NCBI GenBank assembly: GCA_032622095.1
Contig: CP136063.1
Span: 145,815,379-145,879,378, forward strand
Length of the DNA stretch: 64,000 bases
Direction: 5' to 3'
Source: Siphonodentalium dalli
Lineage: Eukaryota > Mollusca > Scaphopoda > Gadilida > Siphonodentaliidae
Every line of letters begins with the position of its first letter. Position 1 is the stretch's first letter. The position numbers and the translations under genes are program-made. Positions 24,680-36,362 of this stretch are shown in pieces. The notes under the pieces are model-generated. The model was not told where the DNA came from, ran no database searches, and saw only the letters and a program-made list of their open reading frames with translations.

Positions 24680-27600
24680 TAGTCCAGGAGATATTGGTCG
24701 ACCTCTGCACCCCCCCCCCCCCCCCCACAGGAGTCAACTTCACCCCACTAATTTTCTTTCTTAATGTCTCCTCTAATTTTTTTCGGTTGTTAATAAGAAA
24801 AAAAGTGGCCGCAGAGACTCCAGACAAGATGGCGTCCATCATGGCGGCCATTTGTTTTATATGAACCAGTTCTCTTTGATCGTTATAGAAAAGATGGTAT
24901 CACATGCGGTCTTGTTTTCGCTCGATTCCTTATGCTAATATACAACCCTTACAATCCGCCACAGAATCCAATATGGCGGCCAAGATGGCCGCCAAAATGT
25001 GAAAATATGCTATTTTTCTGACGTTTCACCACCTTTCGATTGTCTCTGTGGGAAAATATCGGCATCTTTGCGTGATGTTATACATTTATCGTATAGGAGA
25101 GTCATTGGCGAACACATGGGGACCATAATATACATTCATTGTGGGATATTTTTGTCCGATATCACGTTTTCCCAAATGCCGGTATAATAGGTCAAAGCCG
25201 AATCTACGTTAATAACGCGATGTAATGTTTCGGATCAAAGATTGTTATTGCTATCATAACAACACCCATGCATATATATGTGCAGGAGATACTCGAGCTA
25301 GGATTCCTCTTATACCTGATTTGAGGAATATTCACCCAAATCCAAGATGGCGGCCAAAATGGCCACCAGAAATAGAAAAATCTCCGAAAATCGCTGATTT
25401 TAACATCAGTGAGCATTATTGTCATGACAACTCCACACCTGCTTACTATTGTGGATTGGGAACACTTAGGCGAAGAACTTTCCTTGTAACATATCCAAAT
25501 AAAAGTCCTCCAAATCCAAAATGGCGCCCACAATGGCGGACAGATTTTGAAAAATCACCGAAATTCCCTCATATTCACACAATTGGGCATTATTGTCGAG
25601 ACAACTCCACCCATACTTACAGTTGAGTTGAAAATACTGAGGTGAAGTAATTATCTCATGCAAGAAATGGTTTTCCAAATCGAAGATGGCGGCCAAAATG
25701 GCGACCGAAATTTTAAAACACGCCTACATTCCTTTACTTTCTTACGATGGGCGTTATTGTTTCGCGATTTCTACCCACCATTACATGTTGATATGGAATT
25801 TAGATATGAAGTATTCATTAGGGTTTGACAATTGATACTCAGTCAATATGGCGGCCAAACTGGCGGCCAGAAATTGAAAAGAAGCCGATATTATCACATA
25901 CCAATTTCAACTTTTGTCATAATATCGATCTGTATAGACGAAACGGTACATAATATAAGCCATATATTAGTTCCAACGTAAGTCGTAGCCTTTTGGAAGG
26001 ATGAAAACCCACAATCGCGATGTGACATTTCAAAATCCATTCTCCACTAAGGGCCCATACTGGCCGTAACCGTATATAGGTGCGCCGAATAGTCATATTA
26101 TGACTTCCAAGAATCAAAACAACAGTACTTGTGTTTATTTTTTTCGGTTGTTAATAAGAAAAAAAGTGGCCGCAGAGACTCCAGACAAGATGGCGTCCAT
26201 CATGGCGGCCATTTGTTTTATATGAACCAGTTCTCTTTGATCGTTATAGAAAAGATGGTATCACATGCGGTCTTGTTTTCGCTCGATTCCTTATGCTAAT
26301 ATACAACCCTTACAATCCGCCACAGAATCCAATATGGCGGCCAAGATGGCCGCCAAAATGTGAAAATATGCTATTTTTCTGACGTTTCACCACCTTTCGA
26401 TTGTCTCTGTGGGAAAATATCGGCATCTTTGCGTGATGTTATACATTTATCGTATAGGAGAGTCATTGGCGAACACATGGGGACCATAATATACATTCAT
26501 TGTGGGATATTTTTGTCCGATATCACGTTTTCCCAAATGCCGGTATAATAGGTCAAAGCCGAATCTACGTTAATAACGCGATGTAATGTTTCGGATCAAA
26601 GATTGTTATTGCTATCATAACAACACCCATGCATATATATGTGCAGGAGATACTCGAGCTAGGATTCCTCTTATACCTGATTTGAGGAATATTCACCCAA
26701 ATCCAAGATGGCGGCCAAAATGGCCACCAGAAATAGAAAAATCTCCGAAAATCGCTGATTTTAACATCAGTGAGCATTATTGTCATGACAACTCCACACC
26801 TGCTTACTATTGTGGGTTGGGAACACTTAGGCGAAGAACTTTCCTTGTAACATATCCAAATAAAAGTCCTCCAAATCCAAAATGGCGCCCACAATGGCGG
26901 ACAGATTTTGAAAAATCACCGAAATTCCCTCATATTCACACAATTGGGCATTATTGTCGAGACAACTCCACCCATACTTACAGTTGAGTTGAAAATACTG
27001 AGGTGAAGTAATTATCTCATGCAAGAAATGGTTTTCCAAATCGAAGATGGCGGCCAAAATGGCGACCGAAATTTTAAAACACGCCTACATTCCTTTACTT
27101 TCTTACGATGGGCGTTATTGTTTCGCGATTTCTACCCACCATTACATGTTGATATGGAATTTAGATATGAAGTATTCATTAGGGTTTGACAATTGATACT
27201 CAGTCAATATGGCGACCAAACTGGCGGCCAGAAATTGAAAAGAAGCCGATATTATCACATACCAATTTCAACTTTTGTCATAATATCGATCTGTATAGAC
27301 GAAACGGTACATAATATAAGCCATATATTAGTTCCAACGTAAGTCGTAGCCTTTTGGAAGGATGAAAACCCACAATCGCGATGTGACATTTCAAAATCCA
27401 TTCTCCACTAAGGGCCCATACTGGCCGTAACCGTATATAGGTGCGCCGAATAGTCATATTATGACTTCCAAGAATCAAAACAACAGTACTTGAGTTTATT
27501 CTGATGTGCCACATTCAGCATTATCTAGACCAGTTTCCGTCTCTTCGTCAGATTAATCTATCTCGCTCATACCAACAGTTTTCTACACTTCTTTGTAGAA

Positions 27601-30600
27601 GGGTCCCACTAATCGGAATGTTTAAAACAATACATATGCCCGTGTCCAGCTCACGTGTTTGTTTCGAAAGCTTGGAATTCTTATCCTTATTCTTGGTGAG
27701 CTTCATTCGTGGTATAGCTTATGGTATAATTCAGATGCTACATATGGGGTATGGGCGTCATCTTGTGCGATACACTAGAACGGTATTCGGTCGATGCGTA
27801 TACTAGCTTGCAGAAGGACATATCTATCTGCGTATTGTCAGCTTTAGTGACCTAATGGGGATAACAACATGTACACCTGGTGATCTTCCCAAAACAGCCA
27901 CTTCTCAATATATGAATATATGGTTCATCAATTCACATACTCATCTAAAGCACTGACGTACCCGGACAACTTCTGTATATGGCTTCGAATGTTGAAAGCC
28001 TGACATTTGACGGATATTTGCCTTTCTGCTAAGGCGTAGAAGACCATAATGCATAATATACCCAAACTTCTTGAACATGATCCTAAGAACAATCTTGTTG
28101 GCGTCCAGCAATCATCTCACCGAACAGACCCAAGCAGATGATAACAATACACACAGTGCTAGTTTGTGTGAATGTGTCATGATAGTGGAAATGAAATTGG
28201 ACCATGACTGCACCGCCCCCTATTTTGGTATGTTTTAGATTCAGACAGGATCTCATCTGTGGCTTTGCTTTCCTTGTATGGTAAGACTGTATGTTCCCAT
28301 CCGTTTGGAATCCGTTCTTAATCAACTGGACCAGGCGTGTGCCATTGGCTACTACTGTATAAGCACAACCAAGACTGAGGTGTAGTCTTAAATGCGATAC
28401 ATTTGACAGTTGGTTGATATGTCATACTCACGCTGGGTGGTGGTCGGCATGGTTCAAGAAAGTACAAATGCCATCAACAAAAGAGTGAAATGTTCAACGC
28501 GAAGAACATCCAGAGGAATGTTACGTTGATGAGCTCTTGCATTCAGTTCAACATACTTTGGTACACCAAGTGATTTATTGGTAACATCACCATTGCGACC
28601 ATTGTCTAATGTTATATATATAAAGCTATATGATCATAAAGGTCGCGTTCCCCAACGTCCACAGACATTGCCATCGAGACTATAAATTGTTCTTTAAATA
28701 CATAGTGAAATAAATGCACCACAGTTCCTGACATTTTCTTGAATAATACCGCCCACATACTGACACTAACCCTGAGAGAGGATAACAAAAACGCATACAT
28801 TAATGCTATAAAGACATTATCCTTTAGTCCATCCGACTGTTTTGATGGCGGCTAGCATAGTATTATCAAGACAAAATTGTACGTCTGGTCAAGTTGAATC
28901 AGAACAGCTTCGAAATGGATGTGGAAATACAATCTTACCACACAAAAAAAAGTGTAGGGGTGGTGTATATCGTGGCCCATTTCATTCCCACTATCATGGC
29001 GCATGTCCACAAATTAGGACCGCGAGTATTGTTCTTCTCTGCTGGGAGATATTCGACGAGACAACTGCGGGACGTCACACAGTTTGCTTCGGATCATGGT
29101 CAAGAAGTGTGGGTAGTCGGTACACTATGGTCTTCTCCTTAGCAGATAGACATCTGTCCAAGGGAATGAGACAGTTAGCAACCGTCGAAACACTGTCGAA
29201 GTTGTCCACGTATGCCAATGCGTTCGCTGAGTTTGTGAGATGACGAACCATCTATTGAGAAGTGACTAGCTAACTGGTTCGCCAGGTGTACATGTCGTTA
29301 TCCCCATGGGGTCTGAGACACATACATATAGATGACATTCTGTAAGTTTGTATACTCATCGACCATATGCCTTCCTAGTTAAAGATGACGCACAAATTCC
29401 ATATTTAGCAAATATTTAAAATCGTAATCTAGACACCGGAAAATGAATTGTTTGAAACGTTATGATTAGAGGGACCCTTCTCCCAGGAAGTGGTGAATAC
29501 TTTGTCGGTGTGAGCGACCTAGATTTATCAGACAAAGAAATGGAAGGTGGTCCAGATAAAAATTATGGACGTGACGTGGCGAATCAGATTTTGTTATCAG
29601 GTAATTGTTCTGATATGACTATTCGGCGCACCTACGGTTACGGCCATTATCGGCGCTAAGTGGAGAATGGATTTCTAAATGCCACATCGCGATATTAATT
29701 GTGGGTTTTCATCTTTCCAGAAGGATACGAGCTATGTTATGCGTTTTGATACGTTTAAGTTGAACAAGTAGATGGTTTATGTACAGTTTCGTCCATACAT
29801 ACCGATATTATGACAAAAAGTTGAAATTAGTATGTGAAAATATTGATTTATTTTCAATTTCTGGCCGCCAATTTATCCGCGATCTTGACTGTGAGTATCA
29901 ATTGCCAAACCCTAATGAATACTTCATATAAATATTCCATATCAACATGTAATGGTGGGTAGAAATCGCGAAACAATAACGCCCATCGTAAGAAAGTAAA
30001 GGAATGTAGGCTTATTTTCAAATTTCGGCCGCCATCTTCGATTTGGAAAACCATTTCTTGCATGAGATGTAAGGTAATTACTTCACCTCAGTATTTCCAA
30101 CTCAACTGTAAGCATGGTGGCGTTGTCTCGACAATAATGCCCAATGATGTAATGTGAATATGAGGGAATTTCGGTGATTTTTTCAAAATCTGTCCGCCAT
30201 TGTGGGCGCCATTTTGGATTTGGGGGACTTTTATTTGGATATGGTACAAGGAAAGTTCTTCGCCTAAGTGTTCCCAACTCACAATAGTAAGCAGGTGTGG
30301 AGTTGTCATGACAATAATGCTCACTGGTGTTAAAATCGGCGATTTTCGGAGATGTTTTATTTCTGGTGGCCATTTTGGCCGCCATCTTGGATTTGGGTGA
30401 ATATTCCTCAAATCAGGTATAAGAGGAATCCTAGCTCGACTATCTCCTGCACATATATATGCATGCGTGTTGTTGTGATAGCAATAACATTCATTGATTC
30501 GAAACATTACATCGCGTTATATTAACGTAGATTCGGTTTTGACCTATTATACCGGCATTTGGGAAAACGTGATATCGGACAAAAATATCCCACAATGAAT

Positions 30601-31036
30601 GTATATTATGGTCCCCATGTGTTCGCCAGTGACTCTTATATACGATAAATGTATAACATCACGCCAAGATGCCAATATTTTCCCACAGAGACAATCGAAA
30701 GGTGGTGAAACGTCAGAAAAATAGCATATTTTCACATTTTGGCGGCCATCTTGGCAGCCATATTGGATTCCGGTGTCGGATTTTTGGCTAATTTGTAAGG
30801 GTTGTATATTAGCATAACGAATCGAGCGGAAAGCAAGACCGCATGTGATACCATCTTTACTATAACGGCGACCAAAGAGACCTGGTGCATATAAAAAAAA
30901 TGGACGCCATGATGGACGCCATCTTGTCTGGAGTCTCTGCGGCCACTTTTTTTTTCTTGTTAACAACCGAAAAAAATTAGAGGAGACATTAAGAAAGGTG
31001 GGGGGGTCCAGAGGTCGACCAATATCTCCTGGACTA
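24680..31036. mobile_element. Giant fold-back element B (arms ~2.3 kb), TA target duplication
   Basis: Both ends carry TAGTCCAGGAGATATTGGTC and its continuation CGACCTC in inverted orientation, with TA outside each end (24678-24679 and 31037-31038). The right arm (31036 down to about 28850) is the reverse complement of the left arm (24680 up to about 28360), allowing for the 1361-bp duplication in the left arm. Matching inner landmarks are AACATGTACACCTGG near 27866 and, inverted, near 29290. The non-palindromic centre is about 28360-28850. The arms are packed with CCAAGATGGCGGCCAAAATGG motifs. No transposase was recognised, and the ORFs in it are arm translations without known domains. Confidence 0.82.
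24777..27498 (+). repeat. 1361-bp tandem duplication inside the left arm of fold-back B
   Basis: Units 24777-26137 and 26138-27498 are nearly identical; all landmarks are offset by 1361 bp. The few differences include GGATTGG/GGGTTGG (25453/26814), GGCGGCCAAACTGG/GGCGACCAAACTGG and TTGTGTTTA/TTGAGTTTA. The right arm has a single copy that is more diverged, so the duplication is later than the palindrome. Confidence 0.92.
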
Positions 31037-31342
31037 TATGTGAAATGTATCGTACGTAAACTGTTCTAACAGCGTACACATGTTGGAAAATATGGGTAAT
31101 TTGAAATATATACATATTTGGCGGAACGGTGCATGGTATTGAATTGGCCAATGCTTTGGCAGAGATAATTTACCAACTAACTGTAAATGTATTTATAGAA
31201 AATTAACGCCATTCTACCCAGAAAGAGCGCTGATCACTTTAGTTAACCATTATCAAAATGAAACCGTTTCCACATAAATGCTGTTGTCCTAACGAGCAAG
31301 CGAGACAGATTAGAGAGATTATCTGAGAGTAGAGCGAGATCT

Positions 31343-31570
31343 CTAGGTGGCGATCCCAGAAGGGCAGACAGTAGCTGCAAACGGGGTATTTGGTCTAGGT
31401 AGAATTAAACATTCAATGCCATGTTGATCAATGACGTGGTACCACATGTCATTCCGAATATGTAGCAATGACGGACAATCTAACAAGATATGTTGTACTA
31501 CACATTCGAGTTTCTCATTGCCAACTGATGTGTTATCTGATGGAAACAGACAACGAAAGCACTTGGACCA
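31343..31570 (-). pseudogene. C-terminal fragment of a non-LTR retrotransposon ORF2
   Basis: The minus strand reads open for 75 codons to a TAG stop. It contains a zinc-binding-like motif CFRC ... ECVVQHILLDC followed by PSLLHIRNDMW. A C-x2-C...H-x4-C motif with 'CPxLxxxR' is typical of the end of ORF2 in many CR1/jockey-group LINEs. No RT remains upstream. 31037-31340 holds nothing recognisable. Confidence 0.5.
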
Positions 31571-31689
31571 GAAGATATAGGTGTCGTGGTGGATTCAACA
31601 GAGCAGCTATCCGTTCAACCAGTTCCTTCAGATGAGTTGGGAGTCAACAGACTATGTTACTGTGGCCGAACAGGTGCTTGAAGGCGCTA

Positions 31690-32050
31690 GAACTTCCCTA
31701 TATTTTTTAGCAAAACGAGCCGATCAGTAAAACGGTTAGAGGCTTGTGACGTCCAGCAAAAGCAAGCTGAAAGAATGGTGAAACGCAGCAGAATGGAACT
31801 CAAAACAACTGAAGTTGATGACAATGTTGCCATTCCCATACCACAGGTCGATCGTGGACGCGGTGACCCAAGACACATTCTGGGAGTTGTTGTCGACATG
31901 AATCTCGATCGAGACTTGTACACAATTGACGTCAATTCAGGTATTCTGAGTGAAAAATATTCACGCAACCAATTTGATGTCTGTCCTCAGAGACTTGACT
32001 ACCGAGGATATGTGTCAGACAATAAACCACCCGCTCCGTACTACAGTTAG
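31690..32050 (+). pseudogene. C-terminal fragment of a KRAB-A-domain-containing-2-like transposon protein
   Basis: From about 31775 the frame reads EVDDNVAIPIPQVDRGRGDP then RHILGVVVDMN, YTIDVNSGILSEKYSRNQFD and VCPQRL. This block is typical of invertebrate proteins named KRAB-A domain-containing protein 2-like, which have an upstream integrase (rve) core and derive from transposons. Here the upstream part (31690-31770) is out of frame or interrupted, the integrase core is absent, and the usual Cys-rich tail is lost at the stop at 32048. It is a broken fragment. Family assignment is from memory of the motif. Confidence 0.55.
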
Positions 32051-32374
32051 AGAGCAGTCCACAACAGATGGTCAAGGATTTAAGAAATAGTCGGATTCAT
32101 TTAAGTCGAGAAAAATGGTCGCGCATTTTCGGAATGTTAAAAGCGACATGAGAACGGTTTCTATACCGCCAGTGTGTCTATATTCAGAATCTACCTATAT
32201 TCAGAATCTACCTGTTTCCCTTGATATTTTAGTGGATACAGGTTTGTGTGAGGCTTTTGTTTGTGTACCCCTCTATTTTCCCCGCCCACCTGGTTATAAA
32301 AACATGCTATTACGCATAGCAAATTCTGTAAGTGGCTTTATTTGTTCCTGGAAATCGAAAAATAGGGAGAGATC

Positions 32375-33125
32375 TTGCCACCAATTGTGGAATTTTATCA
32401 TGCGTGCTTATTTGGCATCACTGGCACTCTAATGACGAAGTTACAGAAAGTTCAGAAGACTGCTGCCAGGATTGTGGCCCGGGTGCCCAGGAGGACTGAT
32501 ATGAGTCCAGTGCTGCGGGATCTTCACTGGCTTCCTGTGCCGTACAGGATTGAATTTAAAATTTTGTTAACATTCCGAGCGGTCGAAGGAACGGCACCAT
32601 ATTATATAAATGAACTAGTTAAGCTAAGGCAACCATCCGGTTCGATGCAGAAGAGATCAGACAGTAAACGACTTCTTATACTTCCTAAGTCCAGCCATGC
32701 ATTGCACGTTAGGGGATATATCCAGAGCTTTCTGTGTTGCCGCTCCCACCTTGTGGAACAATCTTCCCGACGATCTCAGACATATTAGTGATGTTTTAGA
32801 ATTCCGCAAACTTTTAAAAACTCACCTTTTTAAAATTGCATATGGAGTCAACTGACTTAATCTTACCGTTAATGGATGTTTATGATTTTTATTTCTCAAA
32901 CTGACTTTTAACTACAGATGTATTTTGAGCATCTTTTTTTTTGTTTTTTTTTAGGATTCGCGTATCTCTTTGATTCAGTCATTTTAACCCTCACGTATTT
33001 CTTATCCAATCTGTTTTATTGTATATATACTTTTATCGATTCTTTATGTAACAGCGCCTGCGAACACAATTCTGTTGTGGGTTAGGCGCTATACAAATGT
33101 AAATAATAATAATAATAATAATAAA
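32375..33125 (+). mobile_element. 5'-truncated L2/CR1-like LINE, 3' end with (AAT)n tail
   Basis: Encodes the end of ORF2: KLQKVQKTAARIVARVPRR, DLHWLPVPYRIEFKILL, then after a frameshift near 32710-32725 RAFCVAAPTLWNNLPDDLR and LLKTHLFKIAYGVN, with a stop at 32853-32855. The 3' UTR ends GTTAGGCGCTATACAAATGT followed by (AAT)n at 33100-33125, a hallmark of L2/CR1-type tails. RT and endonuclease are missing through 5' truncation. It lies on the plus strand, opposite to the large LINEs further right. Confidence 0.88.
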
Positions 33126-34756
33126 ATCATCAGATGAATTGTATTTATGACTGCATTTTCAATTTATTTTCTTTCCAAAATATTACGGTATTGTATATTC
33201 TTAAAATCAGCTACATCACAGATAGACGAACATGAACATCTACAAGGATATCTTGATCATATGTCACAAACAAAACTCCGATACATCAATTTTTGGTAAA
33301 GATATCGCAGAAAAGCTAACCCTACCCCCACCCTCGCTGATTTCACGACAAGTCAGATTCCTTTGGTCGAAAAAAAACGGTCGCGCAATTTCGGAATGTC
33401 AAATACGACATGCGAGCGGTGTATTTATCAATAGCGTGTCTACTTTCAGAGTTTACATGCGTCCAGTTGAAATTTTATTGGAAAACGTGTTTTTGAACTG
33501 TTTATAATTTAAAGAGCGTTTACTTATTATACAAATATTAATCCTCATAACTAACCTTCTGGTGAACTGTGCGAGTTGAAATTAACAAAAGTATCAAATA
33601 TGGCGGTCTACTTTCAGAGTCTACCTGTTTCCAGTCTGACATGTTAGTGGAAACAAACTGTTTGGAAGGTTTTAAGAATTTAAAGAGCGTTAATTTCCTT
33701 GTTATAAAAAATATTAACTAACACGATTAGCCTTATCATGAATTGTGCGAGTTGAAATTATGCACATATATCAAGTATGACTCTGATGTGTATTTTTGAG
33801 AATATTGGTTTCGTCAGATAAGTCTCCGCTGGTAGAGCACTACAGAGAGTTTGACAATTTACTCAAATGTTCACAGTGATGGAACTTAATGGCTATCATA
33901 ATTATATGCATGGCTCTTACATGTAATCTACTGTAACTATATGTGATTTTACAAATTGAACTTGCAATATAGACAGGCCACAAAGTAATTGATAAAAAAT
34001 GTGGTTCACATCAATCATATACATCACAATCACGTGCTTCAGTGATAATGTCCACTATTCTACAAATGTAATGTTTATCAAGACCTAAAGTTTCAGGATG
34101 TCGTTTTAAATTGATTGATGGTGTTTTTTTTCATCAATTGACAAAATTAATGTTTATTGTCAGGACGAAGTACTGCATAATACGGAGGTGTGCGGGAACA
34201 AATTTGCAAGTCATATCTATGTAAGTGTCAGTCACTGTTTGTTAAAATTGTTCTGTCACGTAGACTTTTTGATATTTTCATGCCAAGCTATGGTGCTTAT
34301 GGATCATTCTGTTTTAGTATTAAATTTGGAGAAACCCGATCAACACCAATGTAACAAGTACAACAACAACAACAACAACTCATCTATGATATGTTTAGCC
34401 ATACATGTGAATAGGGAGGTATTGTTTCAAATTTTTAAACAATGTTATCATGTCCATATGTATTGCTAAACATTGCTGGGCATAGATTAGTTGTTGTTCT
34501 ATAAATCCTGGTCGGGTTTATCCAAATTGGGAGTTGAAATTATGTTGATCTGATGACAAAGAAGAAACTTTCTCCGCCCACTCAATACATCCATCCGGGG
34601 TACATGTTTCACATATTAAATTAACATCTTAGATTCTTTGGCTTCAATGTTTTATTGCCCATAAATCACATATATACAAGTATAATGCGATAATAGAGCC
34701 ATATATATATGAAAAACATAACACATTCAATGTCAAGAGGTGCAGACAAGAGGGAC
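33126..34756. other. Intergenic sequence with dispersed repeat fragments
   Basis: 33365-33470, 33590-33700 and 32110-32220 share GGTCGCGCA.TTTCGGAATGT and CAGA(G/A)TCTACCTGTTTCC blocks, and 33555-33760 has two GTGCGAGTTGAAATTA copies. 34361-34380 is a short (CAA)n run. No gene was recognised. Confidence 0.5.
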
Positions 34757-34918
34757 ACACATACATGCGCACATATACATATACATACATATATACATAC
34801 AATGATACATATATATACATATACACATACACACATGCATACATACACATGCACATACATACACATACATACATATACCCGCGTGCATACACATATACGT
34901 ACATACATACATACATAT
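34757..34918. repeat. (ACAT)n-type microsatellite
   Basis: Imperfect repeats of ACATACAT/ACATATAC/ACACAT, about 160 bp. The Tyr/Val/Met/Cys-rich frames on the other strand are translation of this repeat and not genes. Confidence 0.9.
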
Positions 34919-35321
34919 GGGTAACATGATTTCACCCAAACCTTGGGTGTTTATTTCACACCTGTTTCTGGGATAACCTGTGTGTCGACTGAGAACCTGT
35001 GTGTCAATTGAGGAGAACACACGGAGGATTTGTGTAAATGTTAGCCCAAACGACATTTCGAAGTAATGACGGCTTTGTTGTTTATTTCGAGGAATAATAC
35101 CGCATCATATGAATTCAGCCCAAATATATTGACAGGTGTCAAGGCTCTAACTCTATACTGAGCAATAAAAAACTAATATAATAAATACCGAGTATATTTA
35201 ATTTAACGCCAATGGGTCGTTTATGTGCGTTTAAGAGTGTATTTATGCCTAAAGCAAAGAAAAATAACGATCTTAAAATGAATTGGCCGGTATATGGAAA
35301 TTCCAAATATGGAAAGTGACT

Positions 35322-35333
35322 TGCGCATGCGCA
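35322..35333. promoter_or_regulatory. NRF1-type palindrome, distal (copy I)
   Basis: Perfect TGCGCATGCGCA, the consensus of nuclear respiratory factor 1 sites. About 800 bp upstream of the ATG at 36132. Conserved at 51972-51983 in copy II. Confidence 0.5.
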
Positions 35334-35629
35334 AAACAGATACAATGGTCTTCCTAAAAACGAAGCAATGAACGATTGATAACAACAAACACCGACCCAG
35401 TTAAATAACGACATTAGATGGCGGTGTATTGCGTCTTTAAGAGTGTGTTGATGTCTAAATCATGTGATTAACTAATTAAAAATTATTTCGACTACATATT
35501 TCGATAATTATCAGGTCCGCAGTTCGATCATGAAACAAAATTTCTGACTTGTATGTTAAGACTTTAATTGCTTGGTAATTATTGAGATTGCAGTTTCCTT
35601 ATATGGCAACTCCTTATTTGGAATTTTCT

Positions 35630-35641
35630 TGCGCATGCGCA
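35630..35641. promoter_or_regulatory. NRF1-type palindrome, proximal (copy I)
   Basis: A second perfect TGCGCATGCGCA, about 490 bp upstream of the ATG. About 20 bp further on (35661-35675) is AAGACGTCGCCATTTTT, with a CRE-like GACGTC and a YY1-like CGCCATTTT. Together these look like a promoter core for the gene at 36132. No TATA box is evident close by. Confidence 0.5.
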
Positions 35642-36131
35642 GAAATGATAGAATTCCATGAAGACGTCGCCATTTTTATTATCAGTCCAGACAGAGAAAT
35701 TTGTATTGACTTGTTTCATTTATTTAATTTATGATGGCGATGTCATTTGATAAATAATAGTAAATATTTTGTGTTGATAACACGATGGTAAGATCAGTTC
35801 TGCAAATATCCACCGCACCTGCGAAGTTTATTTGTATAATCGGAGATTTCAATAATCCTTTGTTGTGTTACTCTAGTACTGTAGTTTGTAGTAGTTGGCG
35901 TGTTGGTGTTGCCATTTTCTGCGATTGCTAAATTTAGTCAAATTACTGGACCCTCTGAATTTTCTTTCGTGATTTAGATTTACAAATCAAAATAATTCAA
36001 ATTCCAAATAAATCTTTTTCTGTTAACGAATTGTTCTCCATTTACTATTTGTTATACTGATAATAATATTTTATTCTTTTGCCTTCCATTTTACTGTGTA
36101 TCTGATTCAGAATCAGTCAATCGCCATCATC

Positions 36132-36360
36132 ATGGTCAGAGCTGTGAGGGCAAATTTACAGCAGGGCTGCCAACAGTTTTCACCTTTTAATGGTGTTCAG
36201 TGTACAGCAATTGCTTTGGTAGCATTGTTAATTTTTTCATCTGGCCGGATCAACGATCAAAACCAAAATGATCAACTTGTGAACATTGATGCATATGATT
36301 TGGATGGACTGTTAGAACAGGGGACGATTTTGTATTCACAGTTAGTTCAAACTGTACATA
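36132..36360 (+). pseudogene. C76-like protease / Helitron-type gene, 5' part, copy I (interrupted)
   Basis: From ATG 36132 the frame gives MVRAVRANLQQGCQQFSPF and GVQCTAIALVALLIF, then DLDGLLEQGTILYSQLVQTVH. The Cys in GVQCTAIAL (residue 24) is the candidate nucleophile. The following LDxxLxxGxxLYxxL block is characteristic of the invertebrate transposon-borne C76-like protease domain. This copy keeps the reading frame through the Cys region, unlike copy II. Fold-back C interrupts it after 36360; the gene resumes at 41678. It is therefore not functional as it stands. Confidence 0.6.
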
Positions 36361-36362
36361 TA

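Noticed and set aside
25225-26987. Two identical 133-residue plus-strand frames and 109-residue minus-strand frames as a duplicated gene pair
   Set aside because: They lie in the palindromic arm and its 1361-bp duplication, with Trp/Phe- or Pro/Asn-rich composition set by the AAGATGGCGGCC motifs. The inverted arm encodes only broken versions and no domain is visible.
34930-34950. Helitron 5' terminus (TC...) at the start of the composite unit
   Set aside because: TCACCC follows T in both copies and a small hairpin is present. However, no matching CTRR 3' end with upstream hairpin was found, so the true element ends remain undefined.
34644-35056. Several 70-107-residue Tyr/Val/Met/Cys-rich frames
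   Set aside because: They are translations of the (ACAT)n microsatellite on both strands.
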